A stretch of DNA of 64,000 bases from Janthinobacterium sp. UMAB-56 (GCF_900095265.1 NZ_LT607655.1:357747-421746), one strand, 5' to 3'. Positions 43,508-52,851 are shown, numbered from the stretch's first letter. The notes: generated by a model from the sequence alone, not told the origin. Program-made: numbers and translations.

Positions 43508-43740
43508 TTGCCGGAACTGGGCCGCCTGTTCCTGCCCGCGCTGGCCGAATTTTCCCGGCAGCACCCCTCCATCGCGCTGGTCCTGGACTTTTCCGATGCG
43601 CTGGCCGACGCCAGCCTGGTCGAGGTGCTGAGCGATTACGCCATCGCCAGCCATCCGACCCGCACCTGGCGCCGAAAGTGCGGGCGCTCGTCGATTTCCT
43701 GGCAGCGGCAGGCATTCTGTTGCCAGTCGCCCACGGCTGA
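43508..43740 (+). pseudogene. LysR regulator remnant, internally deleted
   Basis: The plus frame reads LPELGRLFLPALAEFSRQHPSIALVLDFSDALAD, a LysR substrate-domain beginning, joined directly to LVEVLSDYAIASHP, the usual LysR C-terminal region; a shift to the next frame recovers HLAPKVRALVDFLAAAG. DNA-binding domain and the middle of the effector domain are gone. With the neighbouring remnant it is a collapsed lysR-oxidoreductase divergon. Confidence 0.7.
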
Positions 43741-43826
43741 GGCTATGGAAATACATTCGAGCAAATACATCTATATAATGGCAAGTCTTCCCGACGCCCT
43801 GCGCGCCCCTTCCTGGACTTGCCGCA

Positions 43827-45149
43827 ATGAAGCACTTGCACGATATACCCTCTGCCTTCAAGCATGAATTTGCCAACCCGCGCCTGTGGTGGTCACGCGC
43901 CGTCGTCGTCGGCATGGCCGCCGTCGCGGGCCTCGTCGTCGTCGGCTTTACGTGGCTGGCAGAGGAAGCACTGGACCTGTTTCTCTTTTTTAACGGCAAG
44001 GCCTGGTGGTTCGCCCTGCTGTGGACACCCGCCTGCGCCGCCCTGCTGATCTGGCTGACGCGCCGCTTTGCCATCGGCGCCGCCGGTTCCGGCATCCCGC
44101 AAGTAATGGCCACGCTGGACCCGGCCGTGGCGCCCGAACAGCGCTCGCTGTTCGTCTCCCTGAAACTCAGTGCCGCGAAGATCGTCCTGACGGCGGGCGG
44201 CTTGCTGGGTGGCTTGTCGCTGGGACGCGAAGGCCCGTCCGTGCAGATCGCCGCCGGCGTGATGCTGGCGGCGCGCCGCTTGCTGCCGCGCCACTCGCAG
44301 GTGAGCGCCCATTCCCTGCTGGTAGCGGGCGGCGCGGCCGGCATCGCGGCCGCCTTCAACACGCCGCTGGCCGGCGTCATGTTTGCCATCGAGGAGCTGT
44401 CGCGCTCGCCGGAGCAGCGCAACAGTGGCCTGATCGTGGCCGGCATCGTGCTGGCCGGCATGATGGCCGTCTCGATACACGGCAACGCCACCCACTTCGG
44501 CATCATCCACCCCGGCCCGATCGGCATGGCGCTGGCCATGCCCGGCTTGCTCGTGACCCTGGTGGCCGGCGTGGCCGGTGGCCTGTTTGCGCGGCTGCTG
44601 CTGGCGTCCGCCCGCGGCAATCCCCTGGGCAGGCTGTCGGCCTGGCGTACCGGTCGGCCCGTGCTGTTCGCCGCCGTCTGCGGTTTGCTGGTGGCAGCCA
44701 TCGGCATCGCCAGCCATGGCGCCACCTTCGGCAGCGGTACCGTGGCCACGCGCGCCATGCTGGAAGGTTCATCCGACGTCGCGCCCGCCTTTGTCGCTTT
44801 TAAATACGTGGCGACCTGGCTGACCGTCTGGTCAGGCGTGCCGGCCGGCATCTTCGCACCGTCGCTGGCCATCGGCGCCGGCATCGGCCACGATATCGCC
44901 GTGCTGCTGCACTACCCGTATGCACCCGCCCTGATCGCGCTGGGCATGGTGGGTTTCCTGGCCGCCGCCACGCAGGCGCCGCTGACGGCTTTCATCATTG
45001 TCATGGAAATGGTCGACGGCCACGGCATGGTACTGAGCCTGATGGCGTGCGCCGTGGTAGCCAGCACGGTGTCGCGCGTGCTCAGCGAACCGCTGTACGG
45101 GGCGCTGGCGCAGCTGCAACTGCAACGGCTGCCGGCGCCACCGAACTAA
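43827..45149 (+). CDS. ClC-family chloride channel/antiporter
   Basis: 440 residues with about ten or more membrane helices. Selectivity-filter motifs: GSGIPQ near residue 90, GREGPSVQIA near residue 133, and AAGIAAAFNTPLAGVMFAIEEL; the third filter segment is GVPAGIFAPSLAIGAGIGH. The gating glutamate in GREGP is present, so the protein is probably a Cl-/H+ antiporter used in acid or osmotic response. No CBS domains. Its last four bases overlap the convergent MORN gene stop. Confidence 0.93.
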   Translation: MKHLHDIPSAFKHEFANPRLWWSRAVVVGMAAVAGLVVVGFTWLAEEALDLFLFFNGKAWWFALLWTPACAALLIWLTRRFAIGAAGSGIPQVMATLDPAVAPEQRSLFVSLKLSAAKIVLTAGGLLGGLSLGREGPSVQIAAGVMLAARRLLPRHSQVSAHSLLVAGGAAGIAAAFNTPLAGVMFAIEELSRSPEQRNSGLIVAGIVLAGMMAVSIHGNATHFGIIHPGPIGMALAMPGLLVTLVAGVAGGLFARLLLASARGNPLGRLSAWRTGRPVLFAAVCGLLVAAIGIASHGATFGSGTVATRAMLEGSSDVAPAFVAFKYVATWLTVWSGVPAGIFAPSLAIGAGIGHDIAVLLHYPYAPALIALGMVGFLAAATQAPLTAFIIVMEMVDGHGMVLSLMACAVVASTVSRVLSEPLYGALAQLQLQRLPAPPN

Positions 45150-45961
45150 AAATGGCGGCAGGGGCGCAGCAAACGCCCCTCCTGCCATGCGCAAACGCTG
45201 CGCGTGCCATCCTCGGCCCAGCTGCGCTCCAGGCCATCCTTGTTCCCTTGCAGAAAATTGACGCGCGACTTTTCACGGCCGTCCGGCCACCAGGCCTGTT
45301 GCAGGCCATGGCGCTGGCCGCCCAGATACGCCCCACGCTCGGCCAGCCTGCCATTTGCATGAAACACTTCGACCTGGCCCTCCAGCACGCCATCGGCAAA
45401 GTGCGCGCGATTGTTGACCTGTCCATGCTCGTCAAAGCTCAGGTACTCACCATCGGCGGGCTGGCCCGCCTGGTACAACACTGCACGGCTCAGCTGGCCA
45501 TTCGCATGATAGTGGCGATGCCAGCCCGCATACTCGCCGTCCCGGTAAGCCTTGCGGCTCTTCACCGTGCCGTCCGCATAATACGCAACGCTCACGCCGT
45601 CGAAGTCCCCCTCACCATTGCGCTCTTCCAGCAGGGCCGGCTGGCCGTCGGCAAAATACACGCTGCGCTGGTAGGCGTAGCGCGGCGACGCCACGTCTGC
45701 GCTCAGCAGCCAGGCATCCATGTGCAGCTTGCCTGGCGGCTGCGCGAAATACAGTTGCCAATGCCAGGCCTGGCGCGCGGCATCATGGCGCAGCGGCGCG
45801 CGCTGCTCGTACATGGCGGCAGTGGGTGCTGCGGGCTGGTAATCGGCGTCGACATACAGGGTGGCAGGCAATTGCCCGGAGGGCAAGGCCGGGATGGCCA
45901 TGCAAAGGATAGGGGAAGCGGCCAGGACGGCAGCCAGCAAAACGGGAATGACTATCTTCAA
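45146..45961 (-). CDS. Exported MORN-repeat (YwqK-like) protein 1
   Basis: 271 residues from a TTG start at 45961 with a GAGAG-like site. Signal peptide to about MAIPA. The rest is a series of MORN-variant repeats (VSVAYYADGTVKSRKAYRDGEYAGWHRHYHANGQLSRAVLY..., VEVFHANGRLAERGAYLGGQRHG). Such proteins are annotated as YwqK-type antitoxins in Bacillus, but an exported location makes that unlikely here. No adjacent toxin gene is seen. First of three related genes, all on this strand, within 4 kb. Confidence 0.85.
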   Translation of the reverse strand: MKIVIPVLLAAVLAASPILCMAIPALPSGQLPATLYVDADYQPAAPTAAMYEQRAPLRHDAARQAWHWQLYFAQPPGKLHMDAWLLSADVASPRYAYQRSVYFADGQPALLEERNGEGDFDGVSVAYYADGTVKSRKAYRDGEYAGWHRHYHANGQLSRAVLYQAGQPADGEYLSFDEHGQVNNRAHFADGVLEGQVEVFHANGRLAERGAYLGGQRHGLQQAWWPDGREKSRVNFLQGNKDGLERSWAEDGTRSVCAWQEGRLLRPCRHF

Positions 45962-46039
45962 TGCGAACTCTCGTCAACGTTGCGACAGCGCCGATGATAA
46001 GGGCAAGCGGTGCGCTCCTGCCACACGCTTGCCGCGCGA

Positions 46040-46534
46040 CTACATGGTGAATGGGAAGGGCTGCAAACCCGCCTGCCTGTCATCGGGGGCGACCACGGCC
46101 AGCAAGGCGTTCAAGCCCTGGTTCAGGTGCGCCAGGCTATCGGCATCGAGCTGGCCCAGGGCGCTGGGCAGCAAGCCGCGCGCCGGCTGCGGTGCGCCTG
46201 TGATCACGGCCTGCCCTTGCTCTGTCAGGGTCAGGGTGACCACGCGCTGGTCGGGCTGGTCGCGCGCCTTGCGCACATAGGCTTTTTTCACGAGCGCATC
46301 GACCAGGTTGCTGGCCGTCGTCTGGTGGATGGACATCTTGCTGGCAAGCTCGCCCATGCGCAGGCCTGGCCGCTCCAGCAATTCCTGCATCACCCACAGT
46401 TGCGCGCCCGACACGCCGCATTGCTTCTCGATCTGTACCGAGTGGCGCTGCGCCGCGCGCATGACGACGCGCATGTTTTGCAAGGCCATGCCTTGCGCCC
46501 TGGCCAACGCCAGAACTTCCGCTTCCACCACCAT
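46040..46534 (-). CDS. MarR-family regulator
   Basis: 164 residues, ATG after GGGAGGCA. Winged helix: QLWVMQELLERPGLRMGELASKMSIHQTTASNLVDALVKKAYVRKARDQPDQRVVTLTLTEQG. Lies between MORN genes 1 and 2 on the same strand, so it might control the downstream MORN gene 1; a ligand cannot be guessed. Confidence 0.92.
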   Translation of the reverse strand: MVVEAEVLALARAQGMALQNMRVVMRAAQRHSVQIEKQCGVSGAQLWVMQELLERPGLRMGELASKMSIHQTTASNLVDALVKKAYVRKARDQPDQRVVTLTLTEQGQAVITGAPQPARGLLPSALGQLDADSLAHLNQGLNALLAVVAPDDRQAGLQPFPFTM

Positions 46535-46621
46535 TGCCTCCCGTTATCCTGCCGGCTTCACGCCTGCTGGCGGGCCGGAAACCGTACATGATACCGACAA
46601 AGGCGGGTGCGCCCCTATAGC

Positions 46622-47725
46622 CTACTGAGCGGCAGGCACTGGCGCTCCGGCCTGCCAAGCCTTCTCCCACACCTGCTTGCCCGACTTATCCCAGCGGCGC
46701 TCGATGCCCTGCTGCTTGCCGTGCTCATACGGCACAAGCTGCAGCAGGCTGCCGTCGCTGGCCCAGACTTGCAGCAAGCCATGGCGCTGGCCATCGCGCA
46801 TGGGGGTGACCTTGGCGCGCACGCCATTGTCATACCATTGCGTCACATCGCCCTGCTCGCGCCCTTGCGCATCCTGCTGCCAGGCGATCGTCGGCTTGCC
46901 GTTGCTGCCCCACTTCTGCATGCTGAGCAGCTTGCCCTTGCGGTACAGGGCCTTTTGCGCCAGCTGGCCATTGTCATGGCTTTCAAACGACCAGCCATCG
47001 GCTTCGCCATCCACCCAGACCTTGCGCGCGAGCACCTTGCCATCCTCGGCCAGGGTGAGGAACTCGCCATCCTGCTTGTCATGGATAAAATGACTGCGCT
47101 GGAACAGCTTGCCATCGGCGTAAAACACTTCCTGCACGCCATGCATCTTGCCGCCTTTCAGGAAGGCATGGCTGCTCATCTTGCCATTCGGCCCGTATGA
47201 CACGTACTCGCCATCGGCCATCTGCTTGCCGTGGTAGCTGATGCGGTTCATTAGCTGGCCATTCTCATGGTAATTCTCGGAGATGCTGTCGCGCCCGTTC
47301 GGCAGCAGGGTCACGCGCTGCTTGACTTGCCCGTTTGCATAGTATGACGCGCCACCGGTCAGCACATTGCCCTTGGCGTCCAGCCTCTCATCGCGGGCCA
47401 GCTGTCCATTCGGGTAATACCACTTGCGCAGGTGGACAAAGCTGGCCTGGCGCAGATCGAGGTCGGTGGCGTAGGTTTCCAGCGCCAGCGTGCCCGGCGC
47501 GTCGGGAAACTCCAGCAGCACATGCCAGGCGCCCAGCGCCTCGTCGCGCACGGGCGCCGTGCGCAGCGCATACGCGGCGTGGCGCACGTCGCTCGCCGCA
47601 TAGTCTTCGTCCAGGTAGATGCTCCTGTCCTGCGCTTGCTGCTCCTGCGCCGCCAGCGGCAGGGCCGTCATGAGCGCCGCCAGCAGCGCCAGACGCACGG
47701 TCCGCATGGTCTGTCGATAAGGCAT
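46622..47725 (-). CDS. Exported MORN-repeat (YwqK-like) protein 2
   Basis: 367 residues from ATG 47725 (AGGGG upstream); ATG 47707 is an alternative. Signal peptide to about PLAAQ, then a short N-terminal domain (SIYLDEDYAASDVRHAAYALRTAPVRDEALGAWHVLLEFPD) and ten or so MORN-type repeats (KWYYPNGQLARDE, ENYHENGQLMNRISYHGKQMADGEYVSYGPNGKMS...). It is strongly similar along its whole length to protein 3, from which it is separated by eight bases, showing tandem duplication. Confidence 0.87.
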   Translation of the reverse strand: MPYRQTMRTVRLALLAALMTALPLAAQEQQAQDRSIYLDEDYAASDVRHAAYALRTAPVRDEALGAWHVLLEFPDAPGTLALETYATDLDLRQASFVHLRKWYYPNGQLARDERLDAKGNVLTGGASYYANGQVKQRVTLLPNGRDSISENYHENGQLMNRISYHGKQMADGEYVSYGPNGKMSSHAFLKGGKMHGVQEVFYADGKLFQRSHFIHDKQDGEFLTLAEDGKVLARKVWVDGEADGWSFESHDNGQLAQKALYRKGKLLSMQKWGSNGKPTIAWQQDAQGREQGDVTQWYDNGVRAKVTPMRDGQRHGLLQVWASDGSLLQLVPYEHGKQQGIERRWDKSGKQVWEKAWQAGAPVPAAQ

Positions 47726-47733
47726 GCGATCCC

Positions 47734-48888
47734 CTACTTCGCCGCTACCGGCTGGCCATCCTGCCACGCCTGTTCCAACACCAGCTTGCCGGCCTTGTCC
47801 CAGTGGCGCTCGATGCCGTGCTTCTTGCCATGTTCATACGGCACGATCTGGCGCAGGCTGCCATCGCTGTACCAGGTCTGCAGCAAGCCGTGGCGCTGGC
47901 CTTTGACAAACGGGGTCACGCTGGCGCGCACGCCGTTGGCATGCCAATCCGTCGTATCGCCGTGGTCGCGCCCCCGCGCGTCTTTCTGCCACGCAAAGAT
48001 GGGCCGACCATTCGGACCCCACGTTTGCAAGCTGAGCTCGGCACCTTTCTTGTACAGCGTCTTGTTCGACACGACGCCATTGTCATGGCTTTCAAACGAC
48101 CAGCCGTCGGGCTGGTCGTGCACCCACACGGTCCTGGCCAGCACGCTGCCATCCTGGGCATACCTGACAAACTCACCCTCGCGCTTGCCATCGACGAACT
48201 GTCCCCGTCGGTGCACCTTGCCATCCGCATAAAACGATTCCTGCACGCCATCCATCTTGCCATTGCGTCGATACGAGCGGCTGCTGACGGCCCCATTCGC
48301 GTCGTAGGACACATGCTCGCCATCGGCCATCTCGTCGTCGTGATACAGCGTCTTGTACGCCAGCTGGCCATTCTCGTGATACGTTTCCGAGATGCTGTCG
48401 CGCCCGTTCGGCAAGGCCGTCACCCGCTGCTGGACCTGGCCATTCTCGAAGTACACGCAGCCGCCGAGCAGCTCCTCGCCCTGGGCATTGAAGTAGGTTT
48501 CGCGCAACAGCTGGCCATTCTCGTAATAATTCTTGCGAAAACGCACGAACCTGACCTTGCTCAAGTCGAGGTCGGTGGTATAGGTTTCAAAGGCCAGCAC
48601 GCCCGGCATGTCGGGAAATTCGAGCCGCACATGCCAGGCACCCAGCGCCTCGTCGCGCACGGGCGGCGTGCGCAGTGCGTACATGGCGCGGCGTTGACTG
48701 CTGGGCATGAAATTTTGATCCAGATACATGGTGTGGTCTTCCTCCTGTAAGGTTGGCGTTGGCGTTGGCGTTGGCGTTGGCGTTGGCGGCGCCGGCCGCT
48801 CCTGTGCCGCCAGCGGCAGGGCCAGGACCATGCCCAGCAAGGCTGCCAGCGCAGCCTGTGCCGCGCGCGTCGTCCGTGGTGTGTGCAT
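47734..48888 (-). CDS. Exported MORN-repeat (YwqK-like) protein 3
   Basis: 384 residues from ATG 48888 (CGGAAC upstream); longer frames to 49113 lie before the signal peptide. Signal peptide to about PLAAQ, then a Pro-Thr dipeptide run encoded by a tandem hexanucleotide, then the same domain and repeat series as protein 2 (TMYLDQNFMPSSQRRAMYALRTPPVRDEALGAWHVRLEFPD). The PT run may vary in length between strains without a frame change. Confidence 0.87.
   Translation of the reverse strand: MHTPRTTRAAQAALAALLGMVLALPLAAQERPAPPTPTPTPTPTPTLQEEDHTMYLDQNFMPSSQRRAMYALRTPPVRDEALGAWHVRLEFPDMPGVLAFETYTTDLDLSKVRFVRFRKNYYENGQLLRETYFNAQGEELLGGCVYFENGQVQQRVTALPNGRDSISETYHENGQLAYKTLYHDDEMADGEHVSYDANGAVSSRSYRRNGKMDGVQESFYADGKVHRRGQFVDGKREGEFVRYAQDGSVLARTVWVHDQPDGWSFESHDNGVVSNKTLYKKGAELSLQTWGPNGRPIFAWQKDARGRDHGDTTDWHANGVRASVTPFVKGQRHGLLQTWYSDGSLRQIVPYEHGKKHGIERHWDKAGKLVLEQAWQDGQPVAAK
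48751..48788 (+). repeat. Tandem hexanucleotide repeat inside MORN gene 3
   Basis: Five full copies of GGCGTT in a row plus partial units. On the coding strand this gives alternating Pro-Thr residues just after the signal peptide. Copy-number changes would lengthen or shorten the linker by two residues each and keep the frame. Confidence 0.85.
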
Positions 48889-49140
48889 TGTGTTCCGTTG
48901 CAATGTTATTGTGCGGCTGCCATCATAATGGAAAGCAACGTTTCCCCCTGTCACGAATGGCATCCATGCACTTGCCAGCCGCACACTGCGACACACGGAT
49001 ACTGGACAGATCGATGCCTGGATCGCCGAAGCGTGCCACGTCCTACCCCTGAACGGCGCCTGGTCCGATTTCACCGCCACGTTGCGCGTGGAAGGCACGG
49101 CGCTGGGCGCCACGCTGGCATGACAGGAAAGGCACGTGTT
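48889..49140 (+). other. Gap with a possible C-terminal gene remnant
   Basis: About 250 bases between MORN gene 3 and the ABC transporter gene. A plus-strand frame ending at the TGA near 49121-49123 reads DTGQIDAWIAEACHVLPLNG and AWSDFTATLRVEGTALGATLA, with normal-looking codon use, but has no start codon or ribosome site. It may be the tail of a deleted gene of unknown family. It also holds the promoter of the MORN operon. Confidence 0.3.
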
Positions 49141-50976
49141 CTAAGCCGCGCCATCCTTGACAGGCGACAACTGGCTCGCATGCAGGCGCGCATACGCGCC
49201 TCCCTGCTGCAGCAAGGCGGCATGGCTGCCCGACTCCACCAGGCGACCGCCCTGCATGACGACGATGCGGTCGGCGCTTTCGATGGTGGACAGTCGGTGG
49301 GCGATGACGATGGTGGTACGGTTGCGCATCAGCACTTCCAGCGCCGCCTGCACCTGTCGCTCCGACTCCGTGTCCAGCGCGCTGGTCGCTTCGTCCAGCA
49401 GCAGAATCGGCGCATCCTTGTACAGGGCGCGGGCGATGGCCAGGCGCTGGCGTTGCCCGCCCGACAGGCGCGAACCGTTCTGCCCCGCCTGCGTGGCGTA
49501 GCCTTGCGGCAACTGCATGATGAAGTCGTGCGCGTAGGCGGCACGCGCCGACGCTTCGACGCGGGCCATGTCCGGCGCCGGGTCGCCATACGCGATATTC
49601 GCCGCCATGGTGTCGTTGAACAAAATCACATCCTGGCTGACGAGGGCGAACTGGCGCCGCAGGGCCAGCAAGGCATAGTCGCGCACGTCGACGCCGTCGA
49701 GCAATATCTGGCCGCCGCTGACGTCGTAGAAACGCGGCAGCAAGCCCAGCAAGGTCGTCTTGCCGCCACCGGAGCCGCCCACCAGGGCCACCGTTTCGCC
49801 GGCGCGGATCTCGAGCGCGATATCGCTCAAGGCCGTGGGCGCGTCGGGATCGTCACTGTTGTAGCGGAAATGCACGTTTTGCAAGGACAGATTGCCCTGC
49901 ACGGCCGCCGGGGCGACGCTGCCAGGGTCCGGTTCCAGCGGCGTGTCGATCAAGCCAAACACCGACTCGGCAGCCGCCAGGCCACGCTGCAGCGGCTCAT
50001 TGATCTTGGTCAAATTCTTGATCGGCGATTGCATGGCCATCAGTGCGCCCATGAAGGCGACAAAGGCGCCCGGCGTGATGGCGCCGCTTTGCGCGCGCAG
50101 CATGGCGAAATAAATCACGGAAGACAGGGTAATGCCGACCAGCATCATGATGAAGCCGGAATTCATGGCCGACGTGGCTGCGTGCTTGACGGCCAACTGG
50201 CGGTTGCGCTTGACGACGTCGACGAAGCGCGCCTGTTCATAGTCTTGTCCGCCGAAAATCTTCACCACGCGCTGGCCGGCGATGCTTTCATCCAGCACCG
50301 ACGTCAGCTCGCCCACGGCTTGCTGCGAACTCTTGCTCAGGTGGCGCATGCGCCGGCCCGCCAGGGTCACGACGATGGCCACGATGGGCATCGAGGCCAT
50401 GCAGAACAGGGCCAGTTTCACGTCGATGCTGAACAGCAAAATCAGGTAGCCGACAGTGGCGACGGAATCGCGCACCATCACATTGAGCACGTTCAAGCCC
50501 GCCTGCGACACCTGGCTGGCGTCGAAGGCCACGCGCGACTGCGTCAAACTGGTGGTGGTGGTATCGAAGAAGCGGCTGGGCAGGCGCATGATGGTGGCGA
50601 ACATCTTTTCGCGCAAGTCCGCCTGCACCCGGCTCGATAACCAGACGGAGCCGTAGTCGCCGGCAAAGCTCGACACCATGCGCAGCACGGCCAGGCCCAG
50701 GATGGTGGCGGGAATCACCCACAAATCCACCTGCCCCGCCTGTGCCGGCAGGAAGCGGTCAACCCAGCCCTGCAGCATGCCCATCACGCCGGACGCGGGC
50801 GCGACCTGTGCGCTGACCGTCGTGCGCATGGCGTCGACGACGTTTTGCAGCTGGCGGATTAACAACACATCGGTGGCGGACGCCACGCCCACCGCCAGCA
50901 AGGTGGCGGCAACGATGGCGCCATAGCGGCGAAACTGGCCGGCCAGGCGGAAAAACAAAAGGCGACTTTGCTGCAT
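49141..50976 (-). CDS. msbA: MsbA-like lipid/ABC exporter
   Basis: 611 residues: a six-helix type-1 exporter domain (about 20-330) fused to an ATPase (about 365-600). Walker A GGSGGGKTT, signature LSGGQRQRLAIARAL, Walker B ILLLDEATSALD and the H-loop IAHRLST are intact. Fusion and length fit MsbA, which flips lipid A core across the inner membrane; drug exporters share the pattern. Not next to lpxK, its common partner, so the symbol is tentative. Confidence 0.85.
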   Translation of the reverse strand: MQQSRLLFFRLAGQFRRYGAIVAATLLAVGVASATDVLLIRQLQNVVDAMRTTVSAQVAPASGVMGMLQGWVDRFLPAQAGQVDLWVIPATILGLAVLRMVSSFAGDYGSVWLSSRVQADLREKMFATIMRLPSRFFDTTTTSLTQSRVAFDASQVSQAGLNVLNVMVRDSVATVGYLILLFSIDVKLALFCMASMPIVAIVVTLAGRRMRHLSKSSQQAVGELTSVLDESIAGQRVVKIFGGQDYEQARFVDVVKRNRQLAVKHAATSAMNSGFIMMLVGITLSSVIYFAMLRAQSGAITPGAFVAFMGALMAMQSPIKNLTKINEPLQRGLAAAESVFGLIDTPLEPDPGSVAPAAVQGNLSLQNVHFRYNSDDPDAPTALSDIALEIRAGETVALVGGSGGGKTTLLGLLPRFYDVSGGQILLDGVDVRDYALLALRRQFALVSQDVILFNDTMAANIAYGDPAPDMARVEASARAAYAHDFIMQLPQGYATQAGQNGSRLSGGQRQRLAIARALYKDAPILLLDEATSALDTESERQVQAALEVLMRNRTTIVIAHRLSTIESADRIVVMQGGRLVESGSHAALLQQGGAYARLHASQLSPVKDGAA

Positions 50977-51218
50977 GCAGATGGGAAAAGTGAAGGTAAA
51001 GCGTGATTCTAACCGCTGCCAGACTTAGCTATGAGAAAGTCGTTGCCCTGCCGGTACAGATCGCTGGCAAGGGCAGCGCTGCGGAAGCTGCGCTTCGCTC
51101 CCCGTTCTTGATCGAAAATCGCATCAGGAACGGCCCGACAACATCCTGCCGTAGGACAGTGGGAGGCGAGAATGGCTTGCCCCTGCACAAAAACGCTGCC
51201 CTGCCGCATAATGCGGGC

Positions 51219-52208
51219 ATGTTCAAACTGACTTTTCTCGGCACGTCGTCCGGCGTGCCCACGCGCCACCGCAACGTTACCTCGCTGGCCCTGCAAACCA
51301 CGCACAACCGCGACTGGTGGATGATCGATTGCGGCGAAGCCACGCAGCACCGGCTGCAGCGCCTGCCCTTGTCCGTGCACGACCTGGTGGGCATTTGCAT
51401 CACCCACGTGCATGGCGACCACAGTTATGGACTGCCGGGCTTGCTCGCCAGCGCCTCCATGACGGGGCGCAAGAAGCCCTTGCTGCTGATCGCCCCGGCC
51501 GCCATCAAGGCCTGGATCGATGCGACCCTGCTGCACACGGAACTGTTCCTGACGTATCCGCTGATCCACATCGACGTTGACAGCGCGCCAGTCGTGCATG
51601 AAGCAGCAGGCTTGACCATCGAGCGCCATGCGCTGTCGCACCGCGCACCGAGCGTCGCTTATCGTTTCGCGCTAGAAACAAGCAGGTGGAAGCTGGACAA
51701 GGCGGCCCTGCTGGCGGCGGGCGTGCCGCCCGGTCCCGCCTGGGGACTCTTGCAAACGGGCCAGGATGCGATCCTGGACGATGGCACGGTGTTGCGCGCC
51801 GACGCTTTCCGCCAGACGGAAACGCAACGCGCCACGGTGGTGATCGGCGGCGACAACGACACGCCATCCTTGCTGGCAGAGGCTTGCGCCGATGCGCAAC
51901 TGCTGGTGCATGAAGCCACCTACACGGAAGCGATGTTGCAGAAGGTGGGCCCCGGCCCCACGCACAGTTCCGTGCAGCGCGTGGCGCAGTTTGCTGAAGC
52001 GGTGCGCCTGCCGAATCTGATCCTCACCCACTTCAGCGCCCGTTATCACCATGCGGACGGCATGGCCGAACTGGAAGCGGAAGCGCGGCTGCATTACTCA
52101 GGCAAACTGTTTTTAGCGCGCGACTTCGACAGTTATGAACTCGATGCGGCGGGCGTGCTGAGCAAGCTGCCGGCGAAATCCCACCAACAACCCATTAGTG
52201 GGGATTGA
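51219..52208 (+). CDS. RNase Z-like metallo-beta-lactamase-fold hydrolase
   Basis: 329 residues from ATG 51219; the frame is open further upstream to 51003 but MFKLTFLGTSSGVPTRHRN is the typical RNase Z start. The zinc motif H63-V-H-G-D67-H68 and the later SHRAPSVAYRF, GGDNDTPSLLAEA, ATYTEAM, THSSVQRVAQFA and LTHFSARY fit ribonuclease Z/BN, which matures tRNA 3' ends. The stop region overlaps the convergent Sel1 gene by 14 bases. Confidence 0.88.
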   Translation: MFKLTFLGTSSGVPTRHRNVTSLALQTTHNRDWWMIDCGEATQHRLQRLPLSVHDLVGICITHVHGDHSYGLPGLLASASMTGRKKPLLLIAPAAIKAWIDATLLHTELFLTYPLIHIDVDSAPVVHEAAGLTIERHALSHRAPSVAYRFALETSRWKLDKAALLAAGVPPGPAWGLLQTGQDAILDDGTVLRADAFRQTETQRATVVIGGDNDTPSLLAEACADAQLLVHEATYTEAMLQKVGPGPTHSSVQRVAQFAEAVRLPNLILTHFSARYHHADGMAELEAEARLHYSGKLFLARDFDSYELDAAGVLSKLPAKSHQQPISGD

Positions 52209-52851
52209 CACAATACTGCGCCGCATACTCGGCCGCCAGCGCGCGCGCCGCCTGCTGCTGTGACGGCGTGAGGATTTCCAGCAACTGGTCGCGGTTCTTG
52301 ATCGATTGCGCGCTGCCCGCCTCGGCCGGCATGGCGATCCACGCATACGCCTGCACGTAATCGAGCTCCACGCCCTGCCCTTGCGCGTACAGCAAGCCGT
52401 ATTCATTCTGCGCCGACAGGGAACCGGCTTCGGCCGCCTGCTTGTACCAGAACGCCGCCTCGGCGTAGTCTTGCGGTACTCCATCGCCCTTGCGGTAGGC
52501 TTGCGCCAGATTGAATTGCGACTGGCCATCGCCCGCCTCGGCCGCCTGGCGTCCATACGCGAGCGCTTGCGCCCTGTCTTGCGCGACGCCATCGCCGCTC
52601 GCATACATCAGGGCCAGGTTGGCCAGCGACGGCGGAAAGCCCGCTTGCGCGGCGGCCGTGAACAGTTCCACCGCTTTCGGCAAGTCTTGCGTCACGCCGT
52701 GGCCCTGGTAATACAGGCTGGCCAATAAATGCTGGCCAGCCGGATCGCCGGTGCGCGCCGCCGCATCGAATTGTTTGAATGCCTCGGCATGATGACCGTC
52801 GTTATAAGCGCGAATGCCCGCTTCATTAAACGATACGGGAGAGGATGGCAT
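52195..52851 (-). CDS. Sel1-repeat (tetratricopeptide-like) protein
   Basis: 218 residues, ATG after AAGGAATCTGT. Four or five Sel1 repeats of the form A-x-x-YxxGxGVxQDxxxAxxxxxxAAxxG (GHGVTQDLPKAVELFTAAAQAG, GDGVAQDRAQALAYGRQAAEAG, GDGVPQDYAEAAFWYKQAAEAG, GQGVELDYVQAYAWIAM). No signal peptide, so cytoplasmic; a protein-interaction scaffold of unknown partner. Confidence 0.9.
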   Translation of the reverse strand: MPSSPVSFNEAGIRAYNDGHHAEAFKQFDAAARTGDPAGQHLLASLYYQGHGVTQDLPKAVELFTAAAQAGFPPSLANLALMYASGDGVAQDRAQALAYGRQAAEAGDGQSQFNLAQAYRKGDGVPQDYAEAAFWYKQAAEAGSLSAQNEYGLLYAQGQGVELDYVQAYAWIAMPAEAGSAQSIKNRDQLLEILTPSQQQAARALAAEYAAQYCVNPH

